From Protostelium mycophagum (taxonomy: Eukaryota; Evosea; Variosea; Protosteliida; Protosteliaceae), in the NCBI GenBank assembly GCA_002081555.1, contig MZNV01001796.1:1-38317 (forward strand): a stretch of 38,317 bases of DNA, written 5' to 3'. The position numbers were made by a program, and so were the translations under genes. The notes beneath the pieces were generated by a model, which saw only the letters and a list, made by a program, of their open reading frames with translations, was not told the DNA's origin and searched no databases. Positions 1 through 11,400 of the stretch are shown one piece after another (position 1 is the stretch's first letter; each line of letters begins with the position of its first letter).

Positions 1-150
1 CGCCAGACATCCACCATCCAGTATGCACTGACCAGCTCTACAGCTACAATCGAAGTGTCTGAGAGAGTCGTCACTGCTGCCATTGTTGGATCTGCCGCAA
101 ACCTGATGTATACTACCGCTACGGTTGCTCTCATTGCGCTTGTACTTTAA
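1..150 (+). CDS. C-terminal end of a GPI-type surface protein (partial)
   Basis: The first 49 codons run open from the window edge to TAA at 148-150. They match the last 49 codons of the gene ending at 7677 at 40 of 49 positions, including the shared block QYALTSSTATIEVSE. Both end in a small, hydrophobic tail (AAIVGSAANL followed by IALVL) with no charged residue after it, which is how GPI-anchor attachment signals end. This is therefore the 3' end of a tandem paralogue of the 3136-7677 gene, transcribed the same way. The rest lies upstream of the window. Function is unknown beyond probable cell-surface display. Confidence 0.85.
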   Translation, partial: RQTSTIQYALTSSTATIEVSERVVTAAIVGSAANLMYTTATVALIALVL

Positions 151-465
151 GGTGTCTGATAAAACTCACTTTCTCTTTCATTTATCTATCTGCTCAGAAA
201 ACCAGTCATCATTATCCGTTAGTCACTGTTGTTGTACTTCTAGAGTGCGCACCGCCGTTCTCCTTGATTGTTTTGGTGGAAATCATTTTGAACTTTCTCT
301 TGTGTTTCATCAATAGGTACATAGTCAAGTGTTTCTTTGCACACCTTTTTAATTTTCACGTCCTCAGCTGGCATTCATGGCGCTCTTCAATGGCTACATG
401 TGTAAGAGGTGAGATCTGTGTGATGAGAGAGACTTGGAAAAATAATTGGTGATAAAAGAATTATT
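151..465. other. Intergenic, no gene seen
   Basis: This stretch holds the 3' flank of the upstream surface-protein gene. I see no convincing exon on either strand: short open frames lack splice partners and family resemblance. No repeat or RNA gene is apparent. Confidence 0.5.
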
Positions 466-917
466 TCAATATTTTATATAAAGAACATTATTTTCAATTT
501 TGTTCCAACCGCGGACATTCCAAGTAAAATCCAGAAATTTCTTTGCACAAGGAAGAGGGAAACAAGTTCTTCAAACAAAATATGATGTAAAACCAAACAA
601 ATAAAAACTGTACCTGTATATTTCTCTCTGGGCACATCACCGCTTTGGATTCTGATGACTGAGGTGCTCCAAGAGTTTGTCCAGTAGTGGCTTGTCAAGA
701 GGTTAGACCTCCGAAGCCATTGAAATAACATCAGCAGATTCTTTCATTTTGTGAATGACAGAAAGCTTTCCTTTTTTTCATTTCTCTTTGTGGAGTGGAC
801 ACTTACCTCCACTGGTCTGAGCAGAGTTGTCGATGAAGTTGTTGTTTGTAAATACCCCTGAGCCAGCCAAGAGTAACGCTCCTCCGCTGAATTTCCACGG
901 AGATAGCTGTTGGTCAT
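466..917 (-). CDS. Possible small three-exon protein
   Basis: An ATG at 917-915 sits in a strong context (ACCACCATGA). Exon 1 encodes MTNSYLRGNSAEERYSWLAQ and continues to LLRPVE, followed by a clean GTAAGT donor. The best phase-consistent continuation starts with PLLDKLLEHLSHQNPK, then a GTGATG donor and a last exon ending in NNVLYIKY-stop at 466-468. An alternative acceptor gives a different, less protein-like reading that ends at 474. The segment RPVEPLLDKLLEHLSHQNPK faintly recalls the RIIa/Dpy-30 dimerisation helix, but the family's usual DP-Phe core is not present, so I do not assign it. Length would be about 85 residues. Splicing is uncertain. Confidence 0.35.
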
Positions 918-3135
918 GGTGGTACTCGAATTAAAAACAGGCGAATTTAAAATGTCGGAGCTAATTCATGAAGACAGACAAAAGGAAAAACCGCTGAAGA
1001 CCATTCTCCCAAGGGATTTCGTCTTCTTCTTGTCTCCATCTTCCTTTAGAGGACAACAGGATCGAGATCATCGAAAACTCTTTGTCCTCAGATATCAATC
1101 AGAATTTATCATGTACCCGCATGGTCAGATCAGGTCCTTGTTGAAGAAAATTGATGCACCAAATCACATGAAAATATTACGGAGTTGTAAAAAGACCAAC
1201 CTTTTATTTCCAACCCATTTTGAGCATCTCGATCACGACCCAAACAGATCTTTCGTCTCACACTGGAGTCTAATTACACTATGATCTCTGGAGCATTCAC
1301 GGCTGACCATTACAGATCTAGAGAGGAATGGAAAGGATGAAGACAAAGAATGTCATGGAAAAGACAACTCTGGATAGACAACATAGGTATGAAACTCTAC
1401 GTGATGATCTATCCACACAGTCATACATTGACAAATCAACCATGAATTAAATCTGCAAGCACATGAAAGAGGACCCACGGTGGTGCATAAATATGAATAC
1501 ATCCACTCTCTATTTTTCTGTGCAAAAATGCATACCTTTCTTTCATTGCTCAACTGCTGTATCATAAACACAACTGTAGAATAGAAGAGTGTTTGCGCAC
1601 ACAAACTTCACTCTCTTTGGATTCAGCCCAAATGCACGGTTTGAGTTGCAAAAATAATAATTTATCAAAATCCTTCTTGAGATTTTTATGACACACTCCA
1701 ACACTTCAAAAACAACCCGAAAGATGGCAAAAGAATTTTCCACGAGGGCTTCCCTCATGTTTTATCAAATCCTGCATGATGATCTTAACCGCAATCAATA
1801 ATAGAAATCAAAATAGTGAGGTGAATCGACCACATGTCAGACACTTAGAAGAATGCAGAAGATTTTCAGACATCTAAGCGAAATACTTTTGTTGAATTTG
1901 TGTGTAGAATAATTTACCGATGTTCAGCCACGTCAGCTTTAGGCTAATTTCAAAGCCTCTTTGATTGAGACATCGCAACACCCATCAGAAAAGAATGAGC
2001 TTTTTCTTGTGCGATAGTCTTTGAGCAGCACATCACTCATGCAACTGCAATTGTACTCCGACAACCACAAAAGCCTGAGTAATTATTTTTCATAAATGGA
2101 TGTTGGATAGAAGGACAAATAATCTTTATGTCCGGTTATATTTCGGTACCCAAAACCAAGACTAAGTAAGCATCATGATTTATAATTTGTCTTGACTTTC
2201 AACTAAAAAAAAATGCAAGCAAGCTGAATGGCGTCTCCTCCGTGCATAGTGCCCGCCATGTCTCATCCAGTAAAATGTGAAACATCAACCGACGATCAGA
2301 ATCATCACCTGTGCTTTAGCGTAACGTTGATATCACACGGGACTGTAAATGGAATAAGCCAATTGAAGCCTGAGACGAAGGCAATTGGCTCGGCAGAGAG
2401 TAATTCATCGGTCAAGGGGGAATTGACCTGTGTGATGTCAATGTTTCGGAAATGACAATGCTCAAGACGACCCGTCGTCAAAAAAAAGAGGGACCTCTTT
2501 CCGAGAAGGGTGGGCACATCGAAGAAACTGACTTTTTGTCTCGAGAGAGGTTCGCAATGATGCATCACCACCAGAACTTGGTCTTGTTTCGGGAGAAAAG
2601 TTGGCCAAATCTTTGGGAAAGTCTCTCTCCTCTGCAACCCGGGAGATCGTAGTGCAAAAGATGACGGTAATAAACGTGCGTTTATGAAATTTCGTTAATT
2701 CGGGTAATTATTACACCTCCGCACTTTCCCGCCGATTGGTGGACGGAACATCTCGTCAAATCTGTAAGATTGACATCTGATATTAAGGTTTGCGCAATAA
2801 TTTAAAGTCAGCACATGTACCATTGCGACAGGGCTGATTATGGTGACCAATAAATTATGAGAATAAGAGAAAATATCTGTCAGAAGGATGGAGAAAAAAA
2901 GAGTTCAAAAGTATATTCCAGATTCAAAACTGCGATCTACGGTCATGTAACGTGAGTTTCACGTAACTAACCCACAGAAGGTTGTCTCGATCTCCCTGAC
3001 AACCGCTTCTCGAGGATGTTTTGTTTGTGTTGCTCATCATTCTTTCGGATACCACAACAGCAAGAGGTGACCTCTCTCCTTGTTCCACACTTACTGAAGA
3101 GCATCAGACAAAAGTCTTTGCAACAGGTGCCAAAA
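918..3135. other. Gene-poor spacer, 2.2 kb
   Basis: No open frame here has a credible start, splice sites and recognisable composition together. Open stretches at 910-1284 (plus), 2228-2455 (plus) and 2305-2637 (minus) exist, but they look like chance. One GGCGGGAA octamer (reverse strand) lies at 2726-2733. The region separates two tandem paralogues and may hold the promoter of the gene at 3136, or decayed remains of another copy. Confidence 0.5.
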
Positions 3136-6100
3136 ATGAGAGTTCTTCTCGCATGTATTCTGATATGTGCTCTGTCTGCCGTAAAAGGTGACCTCTGCAC
3201 GTACACGGACCCTTCCGACAACTATTACAATCTCGATGCTCTCTCCCAAGCTTCTGGTGGGATAAGGTGACTGCATTTTATTTTTCAGAGTGAATCAGCG
3301 GGATCGACTGACGACATTCAGCGGCGACCTTTCTCAAACAGGGGAGTACTCCACCTTTCAATGGAGTCCCTGTGGGTGAGACCTTTGAGTTCTCGTGTCT
3401 GAGAAGATGGTGCTGATCTCTTTCAGAAAATGCGCCAATTGCTCATCTGGTGTTACCGCTAGTTTATCGAATGGAGAGAATGCTAATTTCTCTCTGTCTA
3501 CGGCTTCCTGGTCTTCCTCAGGTGATCTTCAAAATCCAACATAACATGCGGAATGCGTCATCTGGACCTTTGATTGTGATGATGCTCCTCTCTTCCTCCA
3601 CAATATCGAAATCTTCACCGACTCACAGTGATTTAGGATCTAATACCCATTACCAGCTCACGGCCTTTGGAGAGTGTACCTATATCGTAGATATTTCAAT
3701 CACATGTGATTTCAGCAGACCCCCCAACAGCAGAGACTTTACTTTCACATCGCGTAACTCTTCAGCTTGCACGCCGGGGGCCACCATAGGCATATTCTAT
3801 ACGCTGGCTCTCAACTGTGGATACTATTTCTATACACCCTATCTCCTGACCGCATCGGGCTCCCCTTATATTACTACGGATGGAGGTGGGATTCTATTGT
3901 AGAATTAGATCAATGCAATGACTGAAGATCAATAGGGCAAGTAGTCATCACTGGAGGAAATTTTGGAACGACTATCTCTGAGGCTTTGGTGTCTATGGAA
4001 CCTTTTCAGTGTAACATCATCGGTTTGACGAGAAACAATATCACCTGTAGCGTGAATAGAAAGAGTGAACCACCTAAGACTCGGGGTGAAGTGTTGACCG
4101 TAAGTGTGAATGGTGTGTATTCCAGGAACAATCTCAACTTCACCGACTTCCTCTTCTCTTACTGGGACCCCTATAATGAAGGGAAACGTGTGTCTGAAGA
4201 CAGATCTCCACTACCATCTTCGGGTGGACCTATACTGATTACCTTCTCTATGAATATACCTCCACAATTGTTGAACATCACAAGAATTCGATCTTATAAT
4301 GCTGATTGTGCTTGGTCGGTGAGAGATAATGAGCATAATAATGTAGTTGATTGATCTATAACTAGTTGTATAATTCTTCTGCTCTCAACGTGACAGTGGG
4401 ACCTGGTACTGGGACCCGTTGGCTTGAAATCTACATGGGAGGCAAGTTGTGGCATATAAGTCATCTAATGTCCAACACTCATCTAATTTCAGAAATCACC
4501 ATCAATAATTTGATCGTTTACGGAACACCTGTTATTGAGGGTGTTGGAATGATACAGGGTGCTAATCCAAATTTGGTTCCTACCTCTGGTTCAATGTTAG
4601 TTTACGGCAGGAACTTCGGGGAGCAAGCTGACCTCAACTTTGTCGGTTGGAGAAGTTACTCTATGAGTCCGAGTTTTGTGACGCCTCATGTGTTGGCCAG
4701 ATTATCAGTATCTAATGCCGATTATGACTCCTCGGAAATAGCAGCTATTTACTTGGGGGGTTCTTGGAAGAGTCTCGACCTTCAGATTCCCAACCCTTCC
4801 AGCATCAAGTTAAAATCCTCTTCTTGTGAGTCACCCAACAATTGTACACTCTGATGTAACTCAGTGAACACCTTTTCCGATGGTTATGTGACGCTGACCG
4901 GTAACTTTGGAAATGACTCTAGCATCTATCAAATCAATGTAGCTGGGTGAGTTTCGAATCGTAATTCACTCCCTGTTGGGAGGTCTAGAAAATAATAAAA
5001 TCTTTCAACTTGACCCCATATATTCGGTATATCAAAACCAGACTGACATAATGACAGCCCTCCTACTCAGATAACGAGCTTCAGTCCAACACAGATAACA
5101 GTCAAAAGATCAGCCCTAACTTTGGCTGGATATGTAGTGTTAGTCGTCAATGTTCGTGAGACAGGTGAGATCTTCGCCATAATGATCGTTCTTCTCATTC
5201 GTGCAGCATATCCAGTTGTGAACTATTATGGTGTCCTACCAACGAAGGTGATTGTTATCGGCCCGGTCATGCAACCATTCATCTCGTCAAGTACCACACC
5301 TCCCACAGCAGGTGGAAAAGTGACCTTTTACGGGGCAGGATTTAGTCCAAACGGCCAGGGAATATCTGTAACTCCTCCATGTACTGGAGTCACTGTTTTG
5401 AATGAGAACGGAACCGCCTTCTCTTGCAATGTAGGCCCAGGTTACGGTGCTGTACCTGTCTCGGTAACGTTTATCAACGGCAGTAGATATTACAGCCTCA
5501 GCGGATACACAATGAGATATCAGTCTCCCGTGGTCCTTCAAGTGACACCAGTCCAAATACAGGGCGGGCAGGTTTCGATCTATGGTTCCAATCTTGGAGA
5601 TAATTCAACGACGATTTCATTTTCATCATCCAGTAACAGCAGTTTAACCATCTTGAGTATCAATGATACGGTCGCGGTTTTCATCGTTCCAGCCGGATCA
5701 GGTTCTCAGAATGCTACAATCAATGTTTATGGTGTTACTGCTACCTTCAGAATCAACTATATCACCACAGCCTCTTCTACATCTGCAACGGATACTCAGT
5801 CAACCTCATATGCCGGAACCACTGAGCCCAGCATTCCAAACACCACTCCCTGCTATTATGGAACAGTACACACAGCCTTCGATAATTCTCTCACTTGCTC
5901 TTGCTCTCCGGGATTTTCTGGCTCAAACTGTACAGTCCGCCCTCCCACTACTTGTGTCTACAACCCTGTAGATTCAATGGCTTCCAACTTTGGAGTTACT
6001 ATCGCCCAGGCCTCCCAGACAGACGGTTTACATTTCAATCTGACTTCTACACTCGAGCAAGGAATCTTCCAGAATCCAGCTGTTGATGATTCCAAGGTGT

Positions 6101-7677
6101 CATCCTCTACAGCTTTCACCACAGATACTACTATCACTTTTGGATCCAGTGCCACACCTTGTGACTACCCTGGCAAGCTTTGGTCTGCTAATTCTCCAAA
6201 AGACTGTAAAGATCAACTATCCGGCTTCCTCGACTGGAACACTATTCTCAACAACTGCGGACTTGTCCCCACTACCAACAGTTCACAGATCACATATGAC
6301 GGTGTGATGACGGCCACTCGTCAGTATTCCATCCCAGCCCCCAACGGATTTGACCCCATACCTCGTAATGAAATCTTTCAGATACCACTGCACGTGACGT
6401 GAGTGATCTGCTTCAATATATTTATGTGCGTAGACTGAGATGTTTCACAGTTTCCCTATATCGACGGATGTATCCACTACAGCACAAGTTATGAATAACA
6501 CTTTGCTCTCAGTGTCAGTGCTCACGGGTGTGAAGTTCAACCCAACTCTGATGTCTTGGAGCATCACAGTCACTACAGTGACTGCCTCGCCCTACTATCT
6601 TCAGTTACCTTTCAGGCCCACCACTAACGACTCTCGTACCACATCTACTGGAGGCATCACCGACTGCACCACCAACGCTCAAGGCAACTGCGTTCAGACC
6701 GTCCAGTTTACAGCTCCACAATGCCTTGCACTGAACTTCAAAGCTAATATGCAGTTCAATGGAGCATGTTGAACTTCAAAGCTAATTTACAATTCAACGG
6801 TGCATGTATGCCTTCAGAATCCACCTGTGCATCGCCAAATCCTTCGTCGTATCCAGCTTTGATCACAGTCAAGTCTGGAGACTCTTGCCCAATCTCCACG
6901 ACAGTCACCTTCTCCACCCAAAAGATCGTTGTGTCTGACACTGCTGATCTTTCACGCTCTGTGGCTACCTTTGGCACATCTCAAACTGCCTATTTTGGAG
7001 TGGTCTTGACCTCTAAGGACGCCAGCATCGTGCAAGTCACCACCAAATCTGTTACAGCTCCACAATGCCTTGCACTGAACTTCAAAGCTAATATGCAGTT
7101 CAATGGAGCATGTCTGTACAGTAACTGCGCAGTACCAAACCCCTCGTCCTATCCAACGGTGATCACGGTCAGGACTACAGATTCTTGTCCAATTTCCACA
7201 ACAGCCACCTTCTCCACCCAAAAGATCGACGTCTCTGCTGCTGCTGATTTTTCGCGCTCTGTGACTACCTTCGGCACATCTCAAACTGCCTATTTTGGAG
7301 TGGTCTTGACCTCTAAGGACGCCAGCATCGTGCAAGTCACCACCAAATCTGTATGCATCACCGGAGACAACGGCTGCACCGCAGTTGCGTTTGTACCAAG
7401 TGCTTCTGGACAATATCAGACTTCATTCTCGGTCGAACTTTCTCAGCTTCAAGGCACAACACCTCAGGCCAAGCCCTTCACATTCGTGGCCTCTCTACAA
7501 GTGCAGTGGACAGGTGTCAATGGAAAACGTCAGACAGCCGACGTCCAGTACGCACTGACCAGCTCCACGGCTACAATCGAAGTGTCTGAGACAGCTGTCA
7601 CTGCTGCCATTGTTGGATCTGCCGCAAACCTGGTGTACAGTGCCGCTACAGTCGCTGTCATTGCCCTTGTGCTTTGA
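3136..7677 (+). CDS. Surface protein with MRH, IPT/TIG and EGF-like domains
   Basis: The ATG at 3136 opens a signal peptide (MRVLLACILICALSAVKG). A cysteine-rich domain follows (LCTYTDPSDNYYNL, QWSPCGKCANC, ECTYIVDISITCD) with the spacing of mannose-6-phosphate-receptor-homology domains. Next come several IPT/TIG beta-sandwich units (such as GQVVITGGNFG, GSMLVYGRNFG, GGKVTFYGAGFSPNG and GGQVSIYGSNLGD), a Ser/Thr-rich linker, one EGF-like unit (TCSCSPGFSGSNC), two tandem ~100-residue repeats and a GPI-type hydrophobic tail. Phase-consistent introns: 3267-3288, 3376-3426, 3522-3636, 3886-3935, 4319-4365, 4442-4492 (GC-AG), 4826-4864, 4947-5057, 5165-5206 and 6399-6450. The frame breaks at 6770-6772 inside a 38-base duplication, so this copy may be disrupted or misassembled. 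TIG/EGF surface proteins act in adhesion and allorecognition in dictyostelids; that role here is inference. Confidence 0.8.
6711..7352 (+). repeat. Two ~300-base tandem repeats in the surface-protein gene
   Basis: The unit encodes APQCLALNFKANMQFNGAC at its start and ends with SKDASIVQVTTKSV. Unit 1 starts near 6711 and unit 2 near 7055. The 60 bases around each start are identical, and about 70 bases at each end (6973-7052 and 7273-7352) are identical and exactly 300 bases apart. The middle has diverged. Near-perfect edges around a diverged core suggest recent gene conversion or unequal crossing-over, or a repeat-driven assembly error. Confidence 0.9.
6732..6807 (+). repeat. 38-base imperfect direct duplication that breaks the frame
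   Basis: Bases 6732-6769 and 6770-6807 are imperfect copies that both end in GCATGT and differ at about six positions. Since 38 is not a multiple of three, reading into the second copy hits TGA at 6770-6772. The long downstream frame resumes in another phase. No GT-AG or GC-AG pair I tried restores the frame. The first copy is identical to the same place in repeat unit 2, while the second is unit-1 specific, which fits a misjoined repeat. Confidence 0.85.
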
Positions 7678-7742
7678 GACATCATAATCTTAGATAAAAG
7701 CTTACTATCTCTTTTATTCATCTGCTCAAAAACTAGCAGTGA

Positions 7743-8254
7743 TTAACTCGTTGGTCGTTGCCTCTTTTGTAAAAAGGAGAAGTATGTTACATACAAGTCA
7801 TTCACTGTCATGTCTCGGGTCGAACCAGTGGCTCTACCAAATATTGTGCAATTCCTTCTGATGATCGGAGGTACCAAATGTGTACATTTTTGGACCACGT
7901 CCTCAAGGTTGCTGCGAAATAGCAATCCTTCACTAGTCGTCAAGACGAGGCAATTCCGACTCTTGGAGTTTTTAATGGGAAAGTGGCCTGAATCCATCAG
8001 CGCTGATGCGAACAACATCAAAACAAACTCACGGACTCGGCCACCAATCATCACCGATAAAACGTAATTGCCAATGGATCTGCCGCTCAATCTGACCAAA
8101 TAGGTTCCGTCAGGCTTGTTTCGCAGTGATTCACCAGCAGCTTCAGCGTTGGTATTTGTGTGGAAGTATCTGTGATGTGATGAGCGACCAACGCACAAAC
8201 AGCGCTTACGGTAGTGTGTGGTAATTTCGCTACGTTCAGGTGTCACCTTTATAC
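7743..8254 (-). CDS. SH2 domain coding stretch, probably a C-terminal exon of RasGAP
   Basis: The frame encodes a recognisable SH2 domain: YFHTNTNAEAAGESL (strand A/helix A region), GTYLVRLS (the FLVR motif with its phosphotyrosine-binding Arg), YVLSVMIGGRV, then HFPI after splicing and LEDVVQKCTH near the end. A 45-base intron at 7988-8032 is in frame, but its removal joins VR to HFPI exactly as SH2 domains require. The stop is at 7743-7745. There is no usable ATG: the only one upstream, before the RasGAP stop, reads Met-Lys-stop. An acceptor (CAG at 8255-8257) is phase-compatible with a GTGATG donor inside the last RasGAP exon, so the SH2 may be a C-terminal extension of that gene. Otherwise it is a 5'-truncated remnant. 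The SH2 call is strong; the gene model is weak. Confidence 0.75.
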
Positions 8255-8434
8255 CTGCCCGTCAGATTGGTCAATTTCCCTGGTAAGATTCTGACGAACC
8301 CTCCCAAAAATCTATTAGGACGTTTGTCGAAAAATTGTATTTATTTCATAAGAAAAATTTCTATTCTTAGGAAAACGGAAGCGGATTCCCAAGCTGGAGA
8401 AAAAAAATCCAAAATAATATTTTCCGAACTTAAA

Positions 8435-8440
8435 TTTATT
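8435..8440 (-). terminator. AATAAA overlapping the RasGAP stop codon
   Basis: On the minus strand the end of the RasGAP frame reads CAATAAA, so the hexamer overlaps the TAA stop. A poly(A) site just downstream would give a very short 3' UTR and would exclude the SH2 stretch from that transcript. Confidence 0.5.
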
Positions 8441-11400
8441 GTACCAAACACTTCTCTTTCTCATCACCGTAATGTGATTTCGACCTCCGATGCAACTTTC
8501 TACTCATCCTCGCTGATGATGGTGAAGCTGAGAGACTCGCACTGGCAGGTACTTCTTCTGGTGAGGAGATCGCGGCGTCTTTTTTGGCGGGAGAAGTGGG
8601 CGCGGAGGACATGGACGTGTCTAATCTGTCCTTCTTCTTGGTGATCTGCCGCGTGGAAATCGTTCTGTTGGGCGGTGTTTCTATTTTCCTCTCAAAAAGC
8701 TTCGCTTTTGAGTTTGGCCTGGGCTCTGGCTCTGTTGTTGGGTCCTGTGCGTGTCATTTTGACGTTTTTGACAGTTTGACGTTGTGACATGTGCGATATC
8801 GTTGAATTACCTCTGAGAAGGACACTTTGCCCTCTTCTTTATTGCTCTGTTCCACCACGAATTCGCCTGAACTCATTCCAAACTAAATCTCTCAGAAACA
8901 TCATCAAGTATCTCTCATCTTTTGTTTAAAAGTAATGCAAAATACATCTTTTTATCACGGCAGAGATCCGTCCTTAACACGAAAGATCGCGGTAACTGAC
9001 GCAAAAGTCATAAACCGCAGCAAATTTCAATATTTGGACGAATACAAGGGTAATCCATGAGTGTACAAGTCAAGAGAAAGAAGAACTTACGCCCATCTCG
9101 ATCTGTGGTGTATCAATGTTAACACGCGAAGAAGGTCCCGCCAAAAACGAGCTGTCGTCGCCCGCCAAGAACATTGAAGCCGATTTTGGTGAATCCATTG
9201 ATGCCTGTCATATTTAGATCTTCTCCATGATCTGACGGTTGCAGACCGCGGTTTTCACGGTAGCAACCGTGGATTTTGTACAAGTGAGGCACGAGAAATC
9301 TTACCGAGAAGCTGAACGGTAATTTTGGCCTAACAATATCCTGAGGTTGTGATCGTTCATTCACGCTCTCGCTCAATCGGGTAGAGTTGATAGGTGTCAC
9401 TTCACTGACAAGTGATGTCACAGATGACATCACGTTGACAGATGATGTCGTATTGACAGAGGACATCATGTTGACAGATGACATCAAAGCGACGGGTGAT
9501 GGAGGCTCCACGGATTCTTTTGCCGTCTGAGACTTTTGAGACTTGGAGCTGGAGTCTCGGAGCAGATGTCTGTCATTTGTGGTTGACCGTGATTGCGTGG
9601 AGCTTGACCCGCTCCTGCGTTGTAGATGAGCGATTTCAGTGAAATTCCGGAGAAATTACCTGGGCATGGGATTCTCGGGGGAAGATGATCGTGGAATTTC
9701 TGGGAGGGGATCGGGTTGAGAAGGCTGTGGGTGTCATTTTCCCGCCAAAAAATTAAATTTGAAATTCGAATGTTACCTTCGAAGTAATTTCTTTCCTTGT
9801 CTCCTCTTCAACTTTCTCGTTTTGTGGTGATTTTACTGTTTTATTTCAATGAAAACCACTATTTTTAGAATTACCAGTTGTAGTTGGTGGCGGTGAAGGG
9901 GTCTTTCCTGCATCTACAATCGTCTGTTCAGGCACCTCTTTTGATGCATGAACTGTAATGTTCAGTGAAATCTCACTAAAAAATATTACAAACCTGTTGT
10001 AGATGGAGGGAGAGGGGAGGCAATGGTCGTATCTACAATCCCCTCCTGTTTTAATTGCTCCTTTAATGACATCGATTTACCCAAAGAACTGGAGACCTGC
10101 AGACATTATTTTCCCGCCAGAACACGAGATTCAAAATTCAAACTTGCCTTCATGGTGGTGAGTAATTCGGCGGCGGACACTTGTGCTGCGGAAGCTGATG
10201 GATTTCTATTCAATCCTGATTTCTATTATTTTATGTTTTTCGGTACCATAACGCGACTTTCCACGATTATTAACGTGACTTGTCAGAGAAACGAGAAGTT
10301 CAGAAAAAGAGAAGAAATTTCGTTACCAATGGTGATGGGTGGTGAGGTCGTTGTAGATGGAGCTCGTGAAGCTCTGACTTCTTTCACCCCTTTTAGATTT
10401 CATTATGGGTTCATCATTTCAAAATAAAAAATTATTTTCACTCTCTACAACTGTATCTACAATACCATTTTTTCACAAATAAATGTTTTGTAAAGCTCAC
10501 CATCAGAATAACTGAGCATATTATTCTGGGAACTATCCTTCATCATTTCCCGGAAATTGGCGTCGGCCGTGGCCGCTTTTCCTTTGTTGCCGTGTCTCAT
10601 TGTAGATACCGAAAACGTCTTTTCCTGTGCTTGCAATAACATCATCTGGTACATCACCTTCTGTTCCCGCTCTTCCTGCAAAATTTGAATTTTGAATTTT
10701 TTCTTTGTTTTTCAAGATGAAAAATCTTCAACAAAAAAATTTTTTAAAATTACAAAGTGAAAACATACCTCCAACATCCTCTTGAGTTCACTGATGGCTT
10801 GTTCTTTTCTGTCCTTACCGTTTTTAAAAAAGACAGAAAGGCGGGAAGAGGGTGAATGACCCGATGGCGTTGTAGTCTGTCGATTCGGATTCCCGGAACG
10901 TAATAAAGAGCGGAGACTTTGAGACAAGTTGTATTTCTATGAGAAGATCAGTTGTAGATCGAATTGTAGAAGCGTTTTGAAATAAAGGATGGCGGCAGCG
11001 GAGTTAGACCTTTTCAAAAGTCACGGTTGCGTACCGTGTTTTTTACGGCAACTACCGCCTTTTTTAATTCCTTGAAGGGTTCTGCAACCACCACATAAGA
11101 TAACGATTTTATTTTTATTTGAATAATTTTTCTGAGAAATTCAAATTTCATGTAACATTTTTAAATAATAAAATTGTAATTTTCTCACTGATTCGGGCTC
11201 CTTCGGAAGCCTTTCAAAAATCGCGTCTTGGTGGTTGTGAATCTTGTCAAAAATAAACTCCATATGCTCTTCATATCTCTTGGCCGTCACGATGACGTCA
11301 GGTGTGTCGACGGCGGGGAAAATGTCGACGAAGGGGGAGCGGGCGGAAGTCGATGATGCCAGAGTTGTAGACTGACGGATATCAAAATTAAAATGAAAAT

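Noticed and set aside
910-1284. A 124-codon open frame on the plus strand
   Set aside because: Its first codons overlap the strong start of a minus-strand frame, there is no family resemblance, and composition is not protein-like.
2228-2652. Overlapping plus and minus open frames
   Set aside because: Neither has splice partners, a signal peptide or recognisable motifs; antisense frames mirror each other.
3540-3550. An apparent frameshift (TAA at 3542-3544) in the MRH domain
   Set aside because: A phase-correct intron at 3522-3636 removes it and joins SSSG to SNTHYQLTAFGECTY as the domain needs.
9413-9487. A possible CRISPR-like or satellite array
   Set aside because: Units are 15-18 bases with no spacers, and lie in frame in a RasGAP exon; this is coding slippage.
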